From Muribaculaceae bacterium (GTDB lineage: Bacteria > Bacteroidota > Bacteroidia > Bacteroidales > Muribaculaceae), in the NCBI GenBank assembly GCA_022510425.1, contig JAFLTO010000010.1:1-64000 (forward strand): 64,000 nt of DNA, written 5' to 3'. Under the pieces are notes generated by a model, which saw only the letters and a list, made by a program, of their open reading frames with translations, had not been told where the DNA came from and did not search any database. Positions 32,987 through 41,952 of this stretch are shown here, one piece after another. Position 1 is the stretch's first letter; each line of letters starts with the position of its first letter. The translations under genes were made by a program, and so were the position numbers.

Positions 32987-32994
32987 TAATTTTG
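32987..32994 (+). promoter_or_regulatory. -7 box of meaB
   Basis: TAATTTTG lies 28 nt before ATG 33023. The -33 box is not clear. Confidence 0.45.
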
Positions 32995-33022
32995 CATTTG
33001 ATTCGGCATCTTTGAATTGAAT

Positions 33023-34129
33023 ATGGAACATCCGGAGAACGATTCCCAATATAAAGGCTTGCAGGTGAATGCCGGGGTAATTTCACAGCCGGTCATCAAT
33101 CCTTATAAGAACAGAAGAAGGGCTGTTGCTCCTGCTCTGACTGTAAATGATTATGTGGAGGGTATACTTAAAGGTGATGTCAGCATTCTTGGTAGGGCTG
33201 TCACTTTAGTGGAAAGTACTGCAGAACAACATCAGTCGGTAGCCCAGGAAGTAATTGAGAAATGCTTGCCTTATTCCGGGAAATCCAGGAGAATTGGCAT
33301 CACAGGAGTGCCGGGAGCCGGTAAATCAACCTCTATAGATGTTTTTGGACTCCATGTCATCAGAAACGGTGGTAAACTGGCAGTGCTTGCCATCGATCCA
33401 AGCAGTGAACGTTCGAAAGGAAGCATCCTTGGTGACAAAACCAGAATGGAAAAACTTTCCCTTGAAAAAGATGCTTTCATTCGTCCTTCCCCTTCTGCCG
33501 GTTCATTAGGCGGAGTGGCAAGAAAAACCAGAGAAACAATTGTGCTATGCGAGGCAGCAGGATACGACAATATTTTTGTTGAGACTGTAGGTGTGGGTCA
33601 GAGTGAAACCGCCGTTCATTCCATGGTGGATTTTTTCTTGCTTATCCAGCTTGCCGGAACCGGTGATGAACTTCAGGGAATTAAAAGAGGCATCATGGAA
33701 ATGGCTGATGGTATAGTTATAAACAAAGCAGACGGCGACAATGTGGAAAGAGCAAAACTCGCTGCATCTCAGTTCAGGAATGCATTGTTTCTTTTCCCAC
33801 CTTCCCCGAGTAAATGGAAACCGGAAGTCATTACCTACAGCGGTTATTATGAATTAGGTATTGATATTGTCTGGGATATGATAGACAGATATTTCGCTTA
33901 TGTCAAAAAGACCGGTTATTTCGAGAGGAAAAGAAACGAGCAGGCGAAATACTGGATGATGGAAACTATCGATGAGCAGTTAAGAAATCATTTCTATTCT
34001 GTTCCTGAAGTTAGGGCACTTTTAGAACAGAAAGAACTCAGGGTGCTCAATAACGAGCAGTCGTCATTCACGGCCGCCAGAGATGTTCTGGAATGCTATT
34101 TTAAAAGTTTAAATAAGAAATCAGAATAA
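33023..34129 (+). CDS. meaB: Methylmalonyl-CoA mutase-associated GTPase MeaB
   Basis: This G3E-type P-loop GTPase protects and loads B12-dependent methylmalonyl-CoA mutase. I start at ATG 33023 (368 residues); the track starts two codons earlier at TTG. Visible: Walker A 'GVPGAGKST', 'LAIDPSSERSKGSILGDKTRM', 'FVETVGVGQSE' and 'VINKADGD', in the order of the ArgK/MeaB family. The mutase genes are not in the window; propionate/succinate metabolism through this enzyme is usual in Bacteroidales. It is followed at 42 bp by an acyl-CoA synthetase. Confidence 0.93.
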   Translation: MEHPENDSQYKGLQVNAGVISQPVINPYKNRRRAVAPALTVNDYVEGILKGDVSILGRAVTLVESTAEQHQSVAQEVIEKCLPYSGKSRRIGITGVPGAGKSTSIDVFGLHVIRNGGKLAVLAIDPSSERSKGSILGDKTRMEKLSLEKDAFIRPSPSAGSLGGVARKTRETIVLCEAAGYDNIFVETVGVGQSETAVHSMVDFFLLIQLAGTGDELQGIKRGIMEMADGIVINKADGDNVERAKLAASQFRNALFLFPPSPSKWKPEVITYSGYYELGIDIVWDMIDRYFAYVKKTGYFERKRNEQAKYWMMETIDEQLRNHFYSVPEVRALLEQKELRVLNNEQSSFTAARDVLECYFKSLNKKSE

Positions 34130-34171
34130 GGGATAAAGTAAAGGCAGGAAGAAATTAAGGATTTTCAGGAA

Positions 34172-35989
34172 ATGGCAAATAAACTTTGTGAAATAGTGCC
34201 TCGACACGCATTTTCCAGGAAGGATGATGAAGCCTATCGGTTTTGCTGGCGTAAGGAAGGAGAATGGATGAAAACTACCTGGGAAGAATTTAATGCGCAG
34301 ATTAATGTGGCGGCCCATGCATTGCCACAATTGGGTCTCCTCGAGAAAGACACTATTGCCATTTGTTCGCCTAATACCCCACAGATATTAATAGTGGAAT
34401 TCGGAGCCTTCAACAATCGCATAGCCGTGATCCCTATCTACTCCTCATCATCGCAAGAACAGTTTGATTTCATCGTAAATAATGGCGGTGCACGGGTATT
34501 GTTTGTAGGGGATTCCCATCAATATCCTTTAGCATATAATTATTGGAAAAAACATCCCCAAGACGTAGCCAAAATCATAGTATTTAAAAACGATGGTTTG
34601 GAACTTGAAAAAGATGATACTGTTTCTATCTATTGGGATGATTTCGTGAGATTGGGAATGGAGGCCTCAGAAGATGTTAAAAACGAGGTGAAGCGCAGAA
34701 GGGAAGAAGGACTTCCGGAAGATATGGCAACCTTGATTTATACATCGGGAACCACCGGGGAACCAAAAGGGGTGGCAATAACCCACTCAAATTATAATGC
34801 GGCAATGGCAGCTCATTTGGAACTATTGACCCAGGTTTCAGATAAAGACCTCTCTATGGCTTTTCTGCCTATGAGCCATATCCTTGAAAAGGCCTGGTGT
34901 TTCTTCTGTATGACCAAAGGTATCGCCATAGCGATTAATTACGATCCCAGAGTGATCCAAGACACTATCCATAACGTGCATCCCAACATTATGTGCTGCG
35001 TGCCCAGGTTTTGGGAAAAGGTATATGCCGGAGTCAAGGAAAAGATCGAGAAGATGGGTAAATTCCAAAGATCTCTGGTGAAAAGAGCAATAAAAATTGG
35101 TGAAAGGAGAAATCTGGAATATAAGAGACTCGGAAAGAAAGCTCCCTGGTGGCTTGAAAAGGAATATCAGTTCTGGGATTCAAGAATTTTCAGTAAAGTA
35201 AAAAAAGCCATTGGTATACCAAATCCGAATATGTTCCCTACAGCGGGAGCTCCGTTGAGCGACAGGATAGTGGAGTTTATGAGGGCCATCGGTGTGGATG
35301 TGGTGATTGGATATGGACTGAGCGAAACCACGGCCACAGTGAGCTTCTATCCCAATGTAGGTTATGAAATCGGAACTGTAGGTGTGCCATTGCCCGGTTT
35401 GAAAGTCAGAATAGACAAAAACGGGGAAATATTGGTGAAAGGAGACACTGTCACTCCGGGATATTACAAAAATCCGAAAGCTAACGAACAAGCATTTACC
35501 TCCGATGGATATTTCCGCACCGGTGATGCCGGATATTTCACAAGGGATGGGGCATTAGTGCTTACTGAAAGAGTGAAGGATTTGTTCAAGACTTCCAATG
35601 GTAAATATATAGCGCCTCAGATGCTTGAAAGCCGACTTGCTGAAAACAAATTTATAGATGAAGCGGCCGTGATAGGCGACCAACGAAAATATGTCACTGC
35701 TCTTATAGTTCCCAATCTTTCACAATTAAGAAAATGGGCGCAAAGCAAAGGTATTGAAGATCAAAGTGCCGACAGTCTTGCTAAAAATCCGGAAGCCATA
35801 GCTTTTATACAGTCTGAAATAAATAAAGTGCAGGAAGGTGTGGCTGAATACGAGAAGATAAAGAAGATCACCTTGTTGCCACATCATTTTTCCATTATGA
35901 ATGGTGAGGTGACCAACACCATGAAAGTGAGAAGACCAATCGTGGCAAAACGATATTCCAAAGAAATTGAAGCAATGTATACATCATGA
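34172..35989 (+). CDS. Long-chain acyl-CoA synthetase (AMP-forming, FadD15-like)
   Basis: At 605 residues this is the usual size of the bacterial FadD15/AMP-binding group. Motifs: 'LIYTSGTTGEPKGVAITHSN' (P-loop), 'YGLSETTATVSFYP', 'GYFRTGDAGYFTRDGALVLTERVKDLFKTSNGKYIAPQ' (the hinge Asp and downstream catalytic Lys region). It activates fatty acids to acyl-CoA with ATP. The stop overlaps the prfB start by 4 bp (ATGA), so prfB is translationally coupled. Confidence 0.92.
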   Translation: MANKLCEIVPRHAFSRKDDEAYRFCWRKEGEWMKTTWEEFNAQINVAAHALPQLGLLEKDTIAICSPNTPQILIVEFGAFNNRIAVIPIYSSSSQEQFDFIVNNGGARVLFVGDSHQYPLAYNYWKKHPQDVAKIIVFKNDGLELEKDDTVSIYWDDFVRLGMEASEDVKNEVKRRREEGLPEDMATLIYTSGTTGEPKGVAITHSNYNAAMAAHLELLTQVSDKDLSMAFLPMSHILEKAWCFFCMTKGIAIAINYDPRVIQDTIHNVHPNIMCCVPRFWEKVYAGVKEKIEKMGKFQRSLVKRAIKIGERRNLEYKRLGKKAPWWLEKEYQFWDSRIFSKVKKAIGIPNPNMFPTAGAPLSDRIVEFMRAIGVDVVIGYGLSETTATVSFYPNVGYEIGTVGVPLPGLKVRIDKNGEILVKGDTVTPGYYKNPKANEQAFTSDGYFRTGDAGYFTRDGALVLTERVKDLFKTSNGKYIAPQMLESRLAENKFIDEAAVIGDQRKYVTALIVPNLSQLRKWAQSKGIEDQSADSLAKNPEAIAFIQSEINKVQEGVAEYEKIKKITLLPHHFSIMNGEVTNTMKVRRPIVAKRYSKEIEAMYTS

Positions 35990-37101
35990 TAACGCAGGAA
36001 CAATATAAGGAAGCCACAGAACGCAAAGATGCTTTAAGGAGATATCTTGATATCGATAATAAAAGGATTGAGGTGGAGGAAGAAGAACTCCGCACCCATG
36101 TGGCCGATTTCTGGGACGACCGTGAAAAAGCCGAAGCACAGATGCGTAAAATTAAGGAACTTCATTTCTGGATTGATGAATATGAGGAACTCGAGAAAAT
36201 GACCGAAGAACTAACTTTGGCATTCGATTTTCTTAAAGAGGAACTTGTGACAGAAGATGAGATAGATGCATTATATGCCAAGCTGATTGATAAGATCGAG
36301 AAGTTGGAATTGCGCAACATGCTTCGAAGGGAGGAAGATAAATTAGGAGTTGTTCTGAAAATCAATTCCGGAGCGGGTGGCACAGAGAGTCAGGACTGGG
36401 CTCAGATGTTGATGCGGCTTTATCTTAGGTATGCGGAAAAACATGGGTACAAGACATCTGTCGCTCAACTTTTGGAAGGGGATGATGCCGGTATCAAATC
36501 AGTCACGATCAATATCGAAGGCGACTATGCCTACGGATTCCTAAAAAGCGAAAACGGAGTGCATAGACTTGTTCGTGTGAGTCCATACAATGCTCAAGGG
36601 AAACGTATGACATCTTTTGCATCAGTTTTTGTCACTCCCTTGGTTGATGACACTATTGAAATCAACGTGGAACCGGCAAGAGTCTCTTGGGATACTTTCC
36701 GCTCGGGAGGAGCCGGTGGTCAGAATGTGAACAAGGTTGAATCCGGTGTGCGTCTTCGTTATCAGTATAAGGATCCTTACACCGGCGAGGAGGAGGAAAT
36801 CCTTATTGAAAATACCGAGACACGCGACCAACCCAAGAATAAGGAAAATGCCATGCGTCAGCTCAAGTCAATCCTATATGACAAGGAATTGAAACACCGC
36901 ATGGAGGAACAGGCCAAAGTGGAGGCGGGTAAGAAAAAAATTGAATGGGGAAGTCAGATACGAAGTTATGTGTTCGACGACCGCCGTGTCAAGGATCATC
37001 GAACCAACCATCAGACTTCAGACGTGGGAGGTGTAATGGATGGTGAAATCGATGATTTCATCAAAGCTTATCTAATGGAATTCGCAGCCACAGAAGCATA
37101 A
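35986..37101 (+). CDS. prfB: Peptide chain release factor 2, without programmed frameshift
   Basis: RF2 reads UAA and UGA and releases the peptide with its GGQ loop ('SGGAGGQNVNKVES'). The 371 residues are collinear with E. coli RF2, and the gene is a single uninterrupted frame. The usual early in-frame TGA with +1 shift is absent: the sequence reads AGGAGATATCTTGAT at 36037-36051, where other species have AGGGGGTATCTTTGAC. The codon-recognition tripeptide is Ser-Pro-Tyr ('VSPYNAQGK') instead of the E. coli Ser-Pro-Phe. It overlaps the acyl-CoA synthetase gene by 4 bp. Confidence 0.95.
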   Translation: MITQEQYKEATERKDALRRYLDIDNKRIEVEEEELRTHVADFWDDREKAEAQMRKIKELHFWIDEYEELEKMTEELTLAFDFLKEELVTEDEIDALYAKLIDKIEKLELRNMLRREEDKLGVVLKINSGAGGTESQDWAQMLMRLYLRYAEKHGYKTSVAQLLEGDDAGIKSVTINIEGDYAYGFLKSENGVHRLVRVSPYNAQGKRMTSFASVFVTPLVDDTIEINVEPARVSWDTFRSGGAGGQNVNKVESGVRLRYQYKDPYTGEEEEILIENTETRDQPKNKENAMRQLKSILYDKELKHRMEEQAKVEAGKKKIEWGSQIRSYVFDDRRVKDHRTNHQTSDVGGVMDGEIDDFIKAYLMEFAATEA

Positions 37102-37106
37102 GGGAA

Positions 37107-37988
37107 ATGAAGCCGATAGTGTTTTCTACAGATCATAATTATGTGATGCCTACTTGTGTCACGATCCATTCCTTGCTACTTAATGCAAACCCTGGAGTAA
37201 ATTATGACATCTATATTATTATAGATCCTGATGTTACGGAGGAAGATAAAAATAAATTAAGAAAACAAGTAGAGGTTGATAACAAAGAAAGCGAAATAAA
37301 CTTTTTAGAGATAGGAGACACATTTGATTCCGGATTCGAGATCAGGGATATTTCAAGGGCTTGCTACAATCGTTTGATGATCCCTTGGCTTTTGCCACAA
37401 TATGATAAGGTGGTTTATAGCGATGTGGATATAATTTTCACGGGGAATATTTCAGAAGTATATGATACTAATTTAAACGATTCGCTTGTAGCCGGAATTG
37501 GTGGCAAGTCATGGACCAAAGGACTTATAAAAAAATACTTGGGTAAAATAGGTGCAGACCCAAGTGAATATATCAACAGCGGTTTTCTCTTAATCAATGC
37601 GAAAGCTCAGAGGGAAGAGAACCTGAAGCAAAAATATCTTGATCTTTCTAAGAAGAAATTCATATATCAAGACCAAGATATAATCAATTTAGTTTGTAAA
37701 GGAAGGATATCGAAGCTTCCGGAAATTTATAATGTGAATCCGGCCGAATATTATAAATATGCGCCCGGCAAACCAAAAGTGGTGCATTTTTTCGGATTTA
37801 AGCCATGGAATCATTTCACCTATAGTTGGATATTATGGTGGAACATATATGATAGTTCCATCGTATATGATGCCAATTATAACCATAAAATAAGCTCTGA
37901 AATTCTAAGATGGGATGCTGTGATTGATACAAAGAAAAAGGCGCTAAAACAGAAACTTAGGTTTATGCAGCAATATTTCAAAGCTTAA
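37107..37988 (+). CDS. Glycosyltransferase family 8 protein
   Basis: A 293-residue GT-A fold retaining transferase: 'IVFSTDHNYVMPTCVTIHSLLLNAN' opening, the metal-binding DxD in 'YSDVDIIFTGNI', 'YINSGFLLINAK', 'DQDIINLVCKG' and a C-terminal 'PKVVHFFGFKPW'. These match GT8 (LPS galactosyl/glucosyl- and glycogenin-like). It begins 5 bp after prfB, so it is in the meaB-synthetase-prfB transcript, and precedes a TupA-like gene. The acceptor is probably a surface glycan. Confidence 0.88.
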   Translation: MKPIVFSTDHNYVMPTCVTIHSLLLNANPGVNYDIYIIIDPDVTEEDKNKLRKQVEVDNKESEINFLEIGDTFDSGFEIRDISRACYNRLMIPWLLPQYDKVVYSDVDIIFTGNISEVYDTNLNDSLVAGIGGKSWTKGLIKKYLGKIGADPSEYINSGFLLINAKAQREENLKQKYLDLSKKKFIYQDQDIINLVCKGRISKLPEIYNVNPAEYYKYAPGKPKVVHFFGFKPWNHFTYSWILWWNIYDSSIVYDANYNHKISSEILRWDAVIDTKKKALKQKLRFMQQYFKA

Positions 37989-38004
37989 CATGCTATAGAG
38001 TTTT

Positions 38005-38931
38005 ATGATAGACTATAGGAAAATATTGGGTACAAGGAAGTTCAGGATGTCAGTCTTGAGTCTATTATCCTGGGTTCCGGACAGATTTATGCTAAGGATC
38101 CAATATTTGATGCAGACCGGGGAGAGGCTACATTTAAAAAATCCCATAAAATTCAATGAATTTATCCAATTATATAAGCTCCATTATAAGAATCCTTTGA
38201 TGCATAAATGTGTCGACAAGTTTGAGGCGAGGGAATTTATAAAGGAGCGTGGATTGGAATCATTTTTGGTACCTCTCATTGGTGTTTATGACTCCGTCGA
38301 GGAAATAGATTTCAAAGGATTGCCTGATAAATTTGTAGTAAAGACAACCGACGGAGGCGGCTCTGTAGAAGTTAAGGTAGTTCATGAAAAGGGGAAAGAG
38401 GATTTAGAGAAGTTAAGAAAAGAACTACAGGAATGGATGAAATTTCCGAAGCCACGCAAACATATCGGTAGGGAATGGGCCTATGAAAATGACTATCCAC
38501 GCCGTATTATAATAGAGGAGCTACTTGAAAATAATGATGGTAATCCTGATATCGATGATTTTAAATTCTTTTGTTTCGGGGGAAAGTACAAAGTACTCGA
38601 ATGGCATAAAGACCGTAATACAAACCACAGTGCCGCTCACTATGATGAGAACCTGAATTTTCTTCCGGAATTTTATACTTACAAAGTGATGCACAAAGAC
38701 CATCCCTTGCCGGATAATATCGGAGAGATGGTTAAGATAGCAGAAAAATTGTCGGAAGGTTTTCCATTTGTCAGGGTAGATTTATATAATGTGAACGGAA
38801 AGATATATTTTGGAGAAATGACTTTCTATCCTGCATCAGGTTATTTCGTCTATCGTCCCGAAGAAATAAATACATGGCTCGGTTCTTTCTTTAAAGATCT
38901 TAACCATGAATTCATTGCGCGCCCAAAATAG
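38005..38931 (+). CDS. TupA-like ATP-grasp glycan-modifying protein
   Basis: The 308-residue protein has 'LKNPIKFNEFIQLYKLHYKNPLMHKCVDKFEAREFIKE' and 'LPDKFVVKTTDGGGSVEVKVV', characteristic of the ATPgrasp_TupA family, with a later 'FPFVRVDLYNVNGKIYFGEMTFYPASGYF' carrying the metal-binding Asp and Glu. Such proteins are found in capsule and teichuronopeptide loci and may join an amino compound to a sugar acid. It is 16 bp after the GT8 gene, so the pair probably acts on the same glycan. Confidence 0.85.
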   Translation: MIDYRKILGTRKFRMSVLSLLSWVPDRFMLRIQYLMQTGERLHLKNPIKFNEFIQLYKLHYKNPLMHKCVDKFEAREFIKERGLESFLVPLIGVYDSVEEIDFKGLPDKFVVKTTDGGGSVEVKVVHEKGKEDLEKLRKELQEWMKFPKPRKHIGREWAYENDYPRRIIIEELLENNDGNPDIDDFKFFCFGGKYKVLEWHKDRNTNHSAAHYDENLNFLPEFYTYKVMHKDHPLPDNIGEMVKIAEKLSEGFPFVRVDLYNVNGKIYFGEMTFYPASGYFVYRPEEINTWLGSFFKDLNHEFIARPK

Positions 38932-39029
38932 GCTTTTCAATATCTAAAAAATTTATAATTGATTAATGAAGCTTTAAACCCGTAATTGCGTTCAGTTGTT
39001 ATATTTATAAAAATATAAAACAGACAATT

Positions 39030-39842
39030 ATGAAAAAAGTAGTTATAATGGGAGCCTCGTCGGGAATGGGTTACGGCGTGGCCGAAGCTTTGGCTTCTCG
39101 TGGTGTGAAAGTAGGAATTGCCGCTCGTCACACAGAGTCTATGAAAGCCTTGAAGGACAAATATCCGGAATTTGTAGAATTTGCTCAAATAGATATTACT
39201 AAACCCGAAGCAGTTGGGCAACTTAATGATCTTATCGAGGAACTCGGGGGTATGGATATCTATTTCCATGTAGCCGGTGAATATAGCGAAAATCTTTATT
39301 TGGATCCTGAAACCGACGTTCAGGTAGCTGCTTGCAACTGTTGCGGTTTTGCCAGAATGATATCCACCGCTTACAGATATTTCCGGACCAACAAGAAGAA
39401 AGGGCAGATAGCAGCAATAACTTCGGTTGCTGGAACTCGTGGTATCGGACGTCTGGCTGCTTATTCTTCTTCAAAGAAATTCGGTCAATGGTATCTTGAT
39501 GCTCTCGAACAAATGAGCAATGCCGAGAAAACAGGCATCACATTCACTGATATACGTCCGGGATGGGTGAGAACACCTTTGGAGAACCCGGATGAAAACT
39601 ATCCTATGAATATGACTATCGACTATGTAGTTCCCAAGATCATCAAGGCAATAGTAAGGAAATATAGGGTGGCTGTGGTAGACTGGAGATGGAATATTTT
39701 CACCGGTGTATGGCGTTCTATACCTCAGGCAGTTTGGGTAAGAATGAATCCAACAATATCTACACCTGATGCTGATTATCCATCAGTAAGACAAATGAAA
39801 AAGGAAGTGAAATCGGGAGAAGTAAAATCTGTGGTTTCCTGA
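39030..39842 (+). CDS. Short-chain dehydrogenase/reductase
   Basis: The 270-residue SDR has the Rossmann start 'VVIMGASSGMGYGVAEALASRG', 'DIYFHVAGEYSENLY', the catalytic Ser in 'IAAITSVAGTRGIG' and the Tyr-x3-Lys as 'YSSSKKFGQWY'. The substrate is unknown. It is preceded by a 98-bp AT-rich gap that contains a TATATTTA box, and ends convergently with the lipocalin-like gene. Confidence 0.88.
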   Translation: MKKVVIMGASSGMGYGVAEALASRGVKVGIAARHTESMKALKDKYPEFVEFAQIDITKPEAVGQLNDLIEELGGMDIYFHVAGEYSENLYLDPETDVQVAACNCCGFARMISTAYRYFRTNKKKGQIAAITSVAGTRGIGRLAAYSSSKKFGQWYLDALEQMSNAEKTGITFTDIRPGWVRTPLENPDENYPMNMTIDYVVPKIIKAIVRKYRVAVVDWRWNIFTGVWRSIPQAVWVRMNPTISTPDADYPSVRQMKKEVKSGEVKSVVS

Positions 39843-39864
39843 CCGGAGATTATAATCTTCTTAG

Positions 39865-40284
39865 TTAAAATTTCCGTAAAGTAATTAGGGACTCATCATT
39901 CCGCATGATGAGTTTCTTTTTGTCTAAATACATCACCTCGAATTCCACGGGGTTGGAATATATCCCATATTTGGTGAGATTATACAAACCTTCAGGAGTT
40001 TCCACATAAGGGAAATCAAGGTAAATCAAATTATCTTTATATATAAAATTTGCTTCTGACAAAACACCGCCATAATATGAAAGATTACATACATGAAGGT
40101 AAAAATTATAATAGAATTGACTGTCGGCAACATTTTCAACTTTTTCTTGATGCTCTATTTCCATGATTTGCCATCGGCCGTCGAGATGTCCGTTGATCGG
40201 AGCTTTTTGGCAGCAGACAGCTGTCAATAAACTTAAAACCAAAGAAAGTTTAAAAAAGATATATTTATTAAAAATTTTCACCAT
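39865..40284 (-). CDS. Lipocalin-like lipoprotein
   Basis: A 139-residue precursor with a lipoprotein signal ('LVLSLLTAVCC', Cys25 or 26) and a small beta-barrel-like body opening 'INGHLDGRWQIMEIE', which resembles the lipocalin-like families frequent in Bacteroidales. No ligand can be predicted. Its start overlaps the end of wzi by 7 bp, so it is the second gene of a wzi operon. Confidence 0.7.
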   Translation of the reverse strand: MVKIFNKYIFFKLSLVLSLLTAVCCQKAPINGHLDGRWQIMEIEHQEKVENVADSQFYYNFYLHVCNLSYYGGVLSEANFIYKDNLIYLDFPYVETPEGLYNLTKYGIYSNPVEFEVMYLDKKKLIMRNDESLITLRKF

Positions 40285-41786
40285 TTGATTAATCCGGTTT
40301 TCCCTAAAGAAATCATTACACCGAAATTATTGCCCAATAATTTACCGGCATCCCAAGCCAAGGCAGCCTGAGCGAACCAACCTTTCAATTTCTTTTGAGG
40401 ATGGTAACTCACTTCTATCAGCCCACTAAAATTATTAAGTACATTTTTATAAGGATATCTATAAGTACCCCAGTTTTGACTTATTGTAAACAAGGCTCTC
40501 CAGTTTAATTGAGGAATCGGATTTCCTTCCAATCCCAAATGATAAGCTATAAAGCGTGTATTATAAATATAAAGGCGATGATTGGAGTTATAAAGCGGTG
40601 AAAGGGCGAGGGGAGTTCCTATTCCCATACCCCAGTTTTGCCATGAGGAAAATAAATAATGATTGTAATAATTATCACCTCCGCTCACTTGTTCCGGTAT
40701 TTCAGGTGTCCAGTCATGGTTTACTGAACCAGTCTGGTCTTTCATATAAATATATTCCAGTACAAAATTGGAGACAAACGGATTGCGAGGGAGCTCGACT
40801 TCTACCCCCCACTGAGCATCTTTCCAGCCGTATTCAAATGTCATTTGTGAATGATCCTCGAAGTAATGTTCAAAATATCCCTTGATACTCCAATCGGCCT
40901 GTGGTTTCCATTGAAGGGTGATATAGTACATTCCTACCATATTGCCCTGTACATTGGTTTGTTCTCCATTGGGGGTATCACTTCCTCCGGACAAGGGTAT
41001 TATCGCCTTTAACCAGTCGATAAATTTTGTAGGCATATGAATCACCTTGCCATCTTTATATATAGTGCCCCCGAACTGAGTGCCCATTTCTATTCCAATA
41101 TCCACCAATAAAGGGAACTTCTCCTGATTGCCTCCTCTGAGCCATAAGCCACGGGAATTATATAAGATTCCCTCTGATCTTTGGAATTCCGGTGCTACCC
41201 ATGATTTTTCCCAATTGGAATCAGTGAATTTACCATATGCCAGATAAGCGTTTACCCAGAACCAGTTTTTAGTACCCCAAAAAGGAGCAAATCCAAAAGT
41301 GCCAATCCTCAACTGTGGTATTGGCATATTATTACCGGAGAACAAAAGATTGCCGGATGAAAGACGGGGATTATTATAACTTCCCCACACCTCTTTTGCT
41401 CCGGCAAATGCATATAAACTTCGATATTTGATTTCACCATAAAGTTGATGGATATTGAAAGGGGCAGGTACGTTCCACCCTCCCAAGATATCGGCACCGG
41501 CTCCCCAGGAAAATCGGGATTCGGAGTTTAGAGGTTTGGTGATTCTTCCTCTCACCCAACCATTGTTTTTCTTTGGAGTGCCGAGCCCTTGACGGTTGCT
41601 CACCAGCCAGAAGGGAGTGTAATCGCCACTTGAAAAAGATGAATTCGCTTCCACAGTGTAAGTAAGCGACCTTAAGGAATCCTTAGACTCTTCGGTAGTG
41701 GCAACTGCTTGAGGCAATGTGATTGCAATAAGAGCAATCAATATGAAAACTCTTAGTCCATGTTTTGTATGGGCATAGTCAATCAC
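40278..41786 (-). CDS. wzi: Capsule assembly Wzi family outer-membrane protein
   Basis: A beta-barrel that holds or organises capsular polysaccharide at the surface. The ORF track starts at ATG 41840, but that codon lies in the -33 box of an exact consensus promoter (41811-41841), so it is upstream of the mRNA start. The next plausible start is GTG 41786, giving 502 residues with a signal peptide ('VFILIALIAITLPQAVA'). Wzi features include 'NSSFSSGDYTPFWLVSNRQGL', 'GGWNVPAPFNIHQLYGEIKYRSLYAFAGAKE', 'LRIGTFGFAPFWGTKNWFWVNAYLAYG' and a barrel-type C-terminus. It is divergent from the wza-wzc operon. Confidence 0.85.
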   Translation of the reverse strand: MIDYAHTKHGLRVFILIALIAITLPQAVATTEESKDSLRSLTYTVEANSSFSSGDYTPFWLVSNRQGLGTPKKNNGWVRGRITKPLNSESRFSWGAGADILGGWNVPAPFNIHQLYGEIKYRSLYAFAGAKEVWGSYNNPRLSSGNLLFSGNNMPIPQLRIGTFGFAPFWGTKNWFWVNAYLAYGKFTDSNWEKSWVAPEFQRSEGILYNSRGLWLRGGNQEKFPLLVDIGIEMGTQFGGTIYKDGKVIHMPTKFIDWLKAIIPLSGGSDTPNGEQTNVQGNMVGMYYITLQWKPQADWSIKGYFEHYFEDHSQMTFEYGWKDAQWGVEVELPRNPFVSNFVLEYIYMKDQTGSVNHDWTPEIPEQVSGGDNYYNHYLFSSWQNWGMGIGTPLALSPLYNSNHRLYIYNTRFIAYHLGLEGNPIPQLNWRALFTISQNWGTYRYPYKNVLNNFSGLIEVSYHPQKKLKGWFAQAALAWDAGKLLGNNFGVMISLGKTGLIKW

Positions 41787-41810
41787 TGGGAAATATAATC
41801 GATTATTTTG

Positions 41811-41841
41811 CAAATTTAATATTAAAAGGGGATAATCCAAA
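41811..41841 (-). promoter_or_regulatory. Promoter of the wzi operon
   Basis: On the minus strand TTTG (41841-41838), a 19-nt spacer and TAAATTTG (41818-41811) match the consensus. It rules out the track's ATG start for wzi. Confidence 0.8.
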
Positions 41842-41868
41842 TTTTGACCGATGGCTATCGGTTAACAA

Positions 41869-41900
41869 TTTGAGTTTTCACTTAAAAAAGATTATCTTTG
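41869..41900 (+). promoter_or_regulatory. Promoter of the polysaccharide export operon
   Basis: TTTG (41869-41872), a 20-nt spacer and TATCTTTG (41893-41900) form an exact match. It predicts a leader of about 47 nt before wza. Confidence 0.82.
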
Positions 41901-41924
41901 CAGTTGGCAAATGGCAAAGATAAT
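41891..41924. promoter_or_regulatory. 11-bp inverted repeat over the export promoter
   Basis: ATTATCTTTGC (41891-41901) and GCAAAGATAAT (41914-41924) are perfect complements with a 12-bp spacer. The left arm contains the -7 box and the predicted transcription start lies in the spacer. This may be an operator or a 5' RNA hairpin. Confidence 0.65.
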
Positions 41925-41952
41925 AGAACTATAAGGTAGGTTAAAAAAAGAT

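Noticed and set aside
41787-41840. ATG start of wzi at 41840
   Set aside because: The codon lies in the -33 box of the wzi promoter, so it would not be on the transcript.
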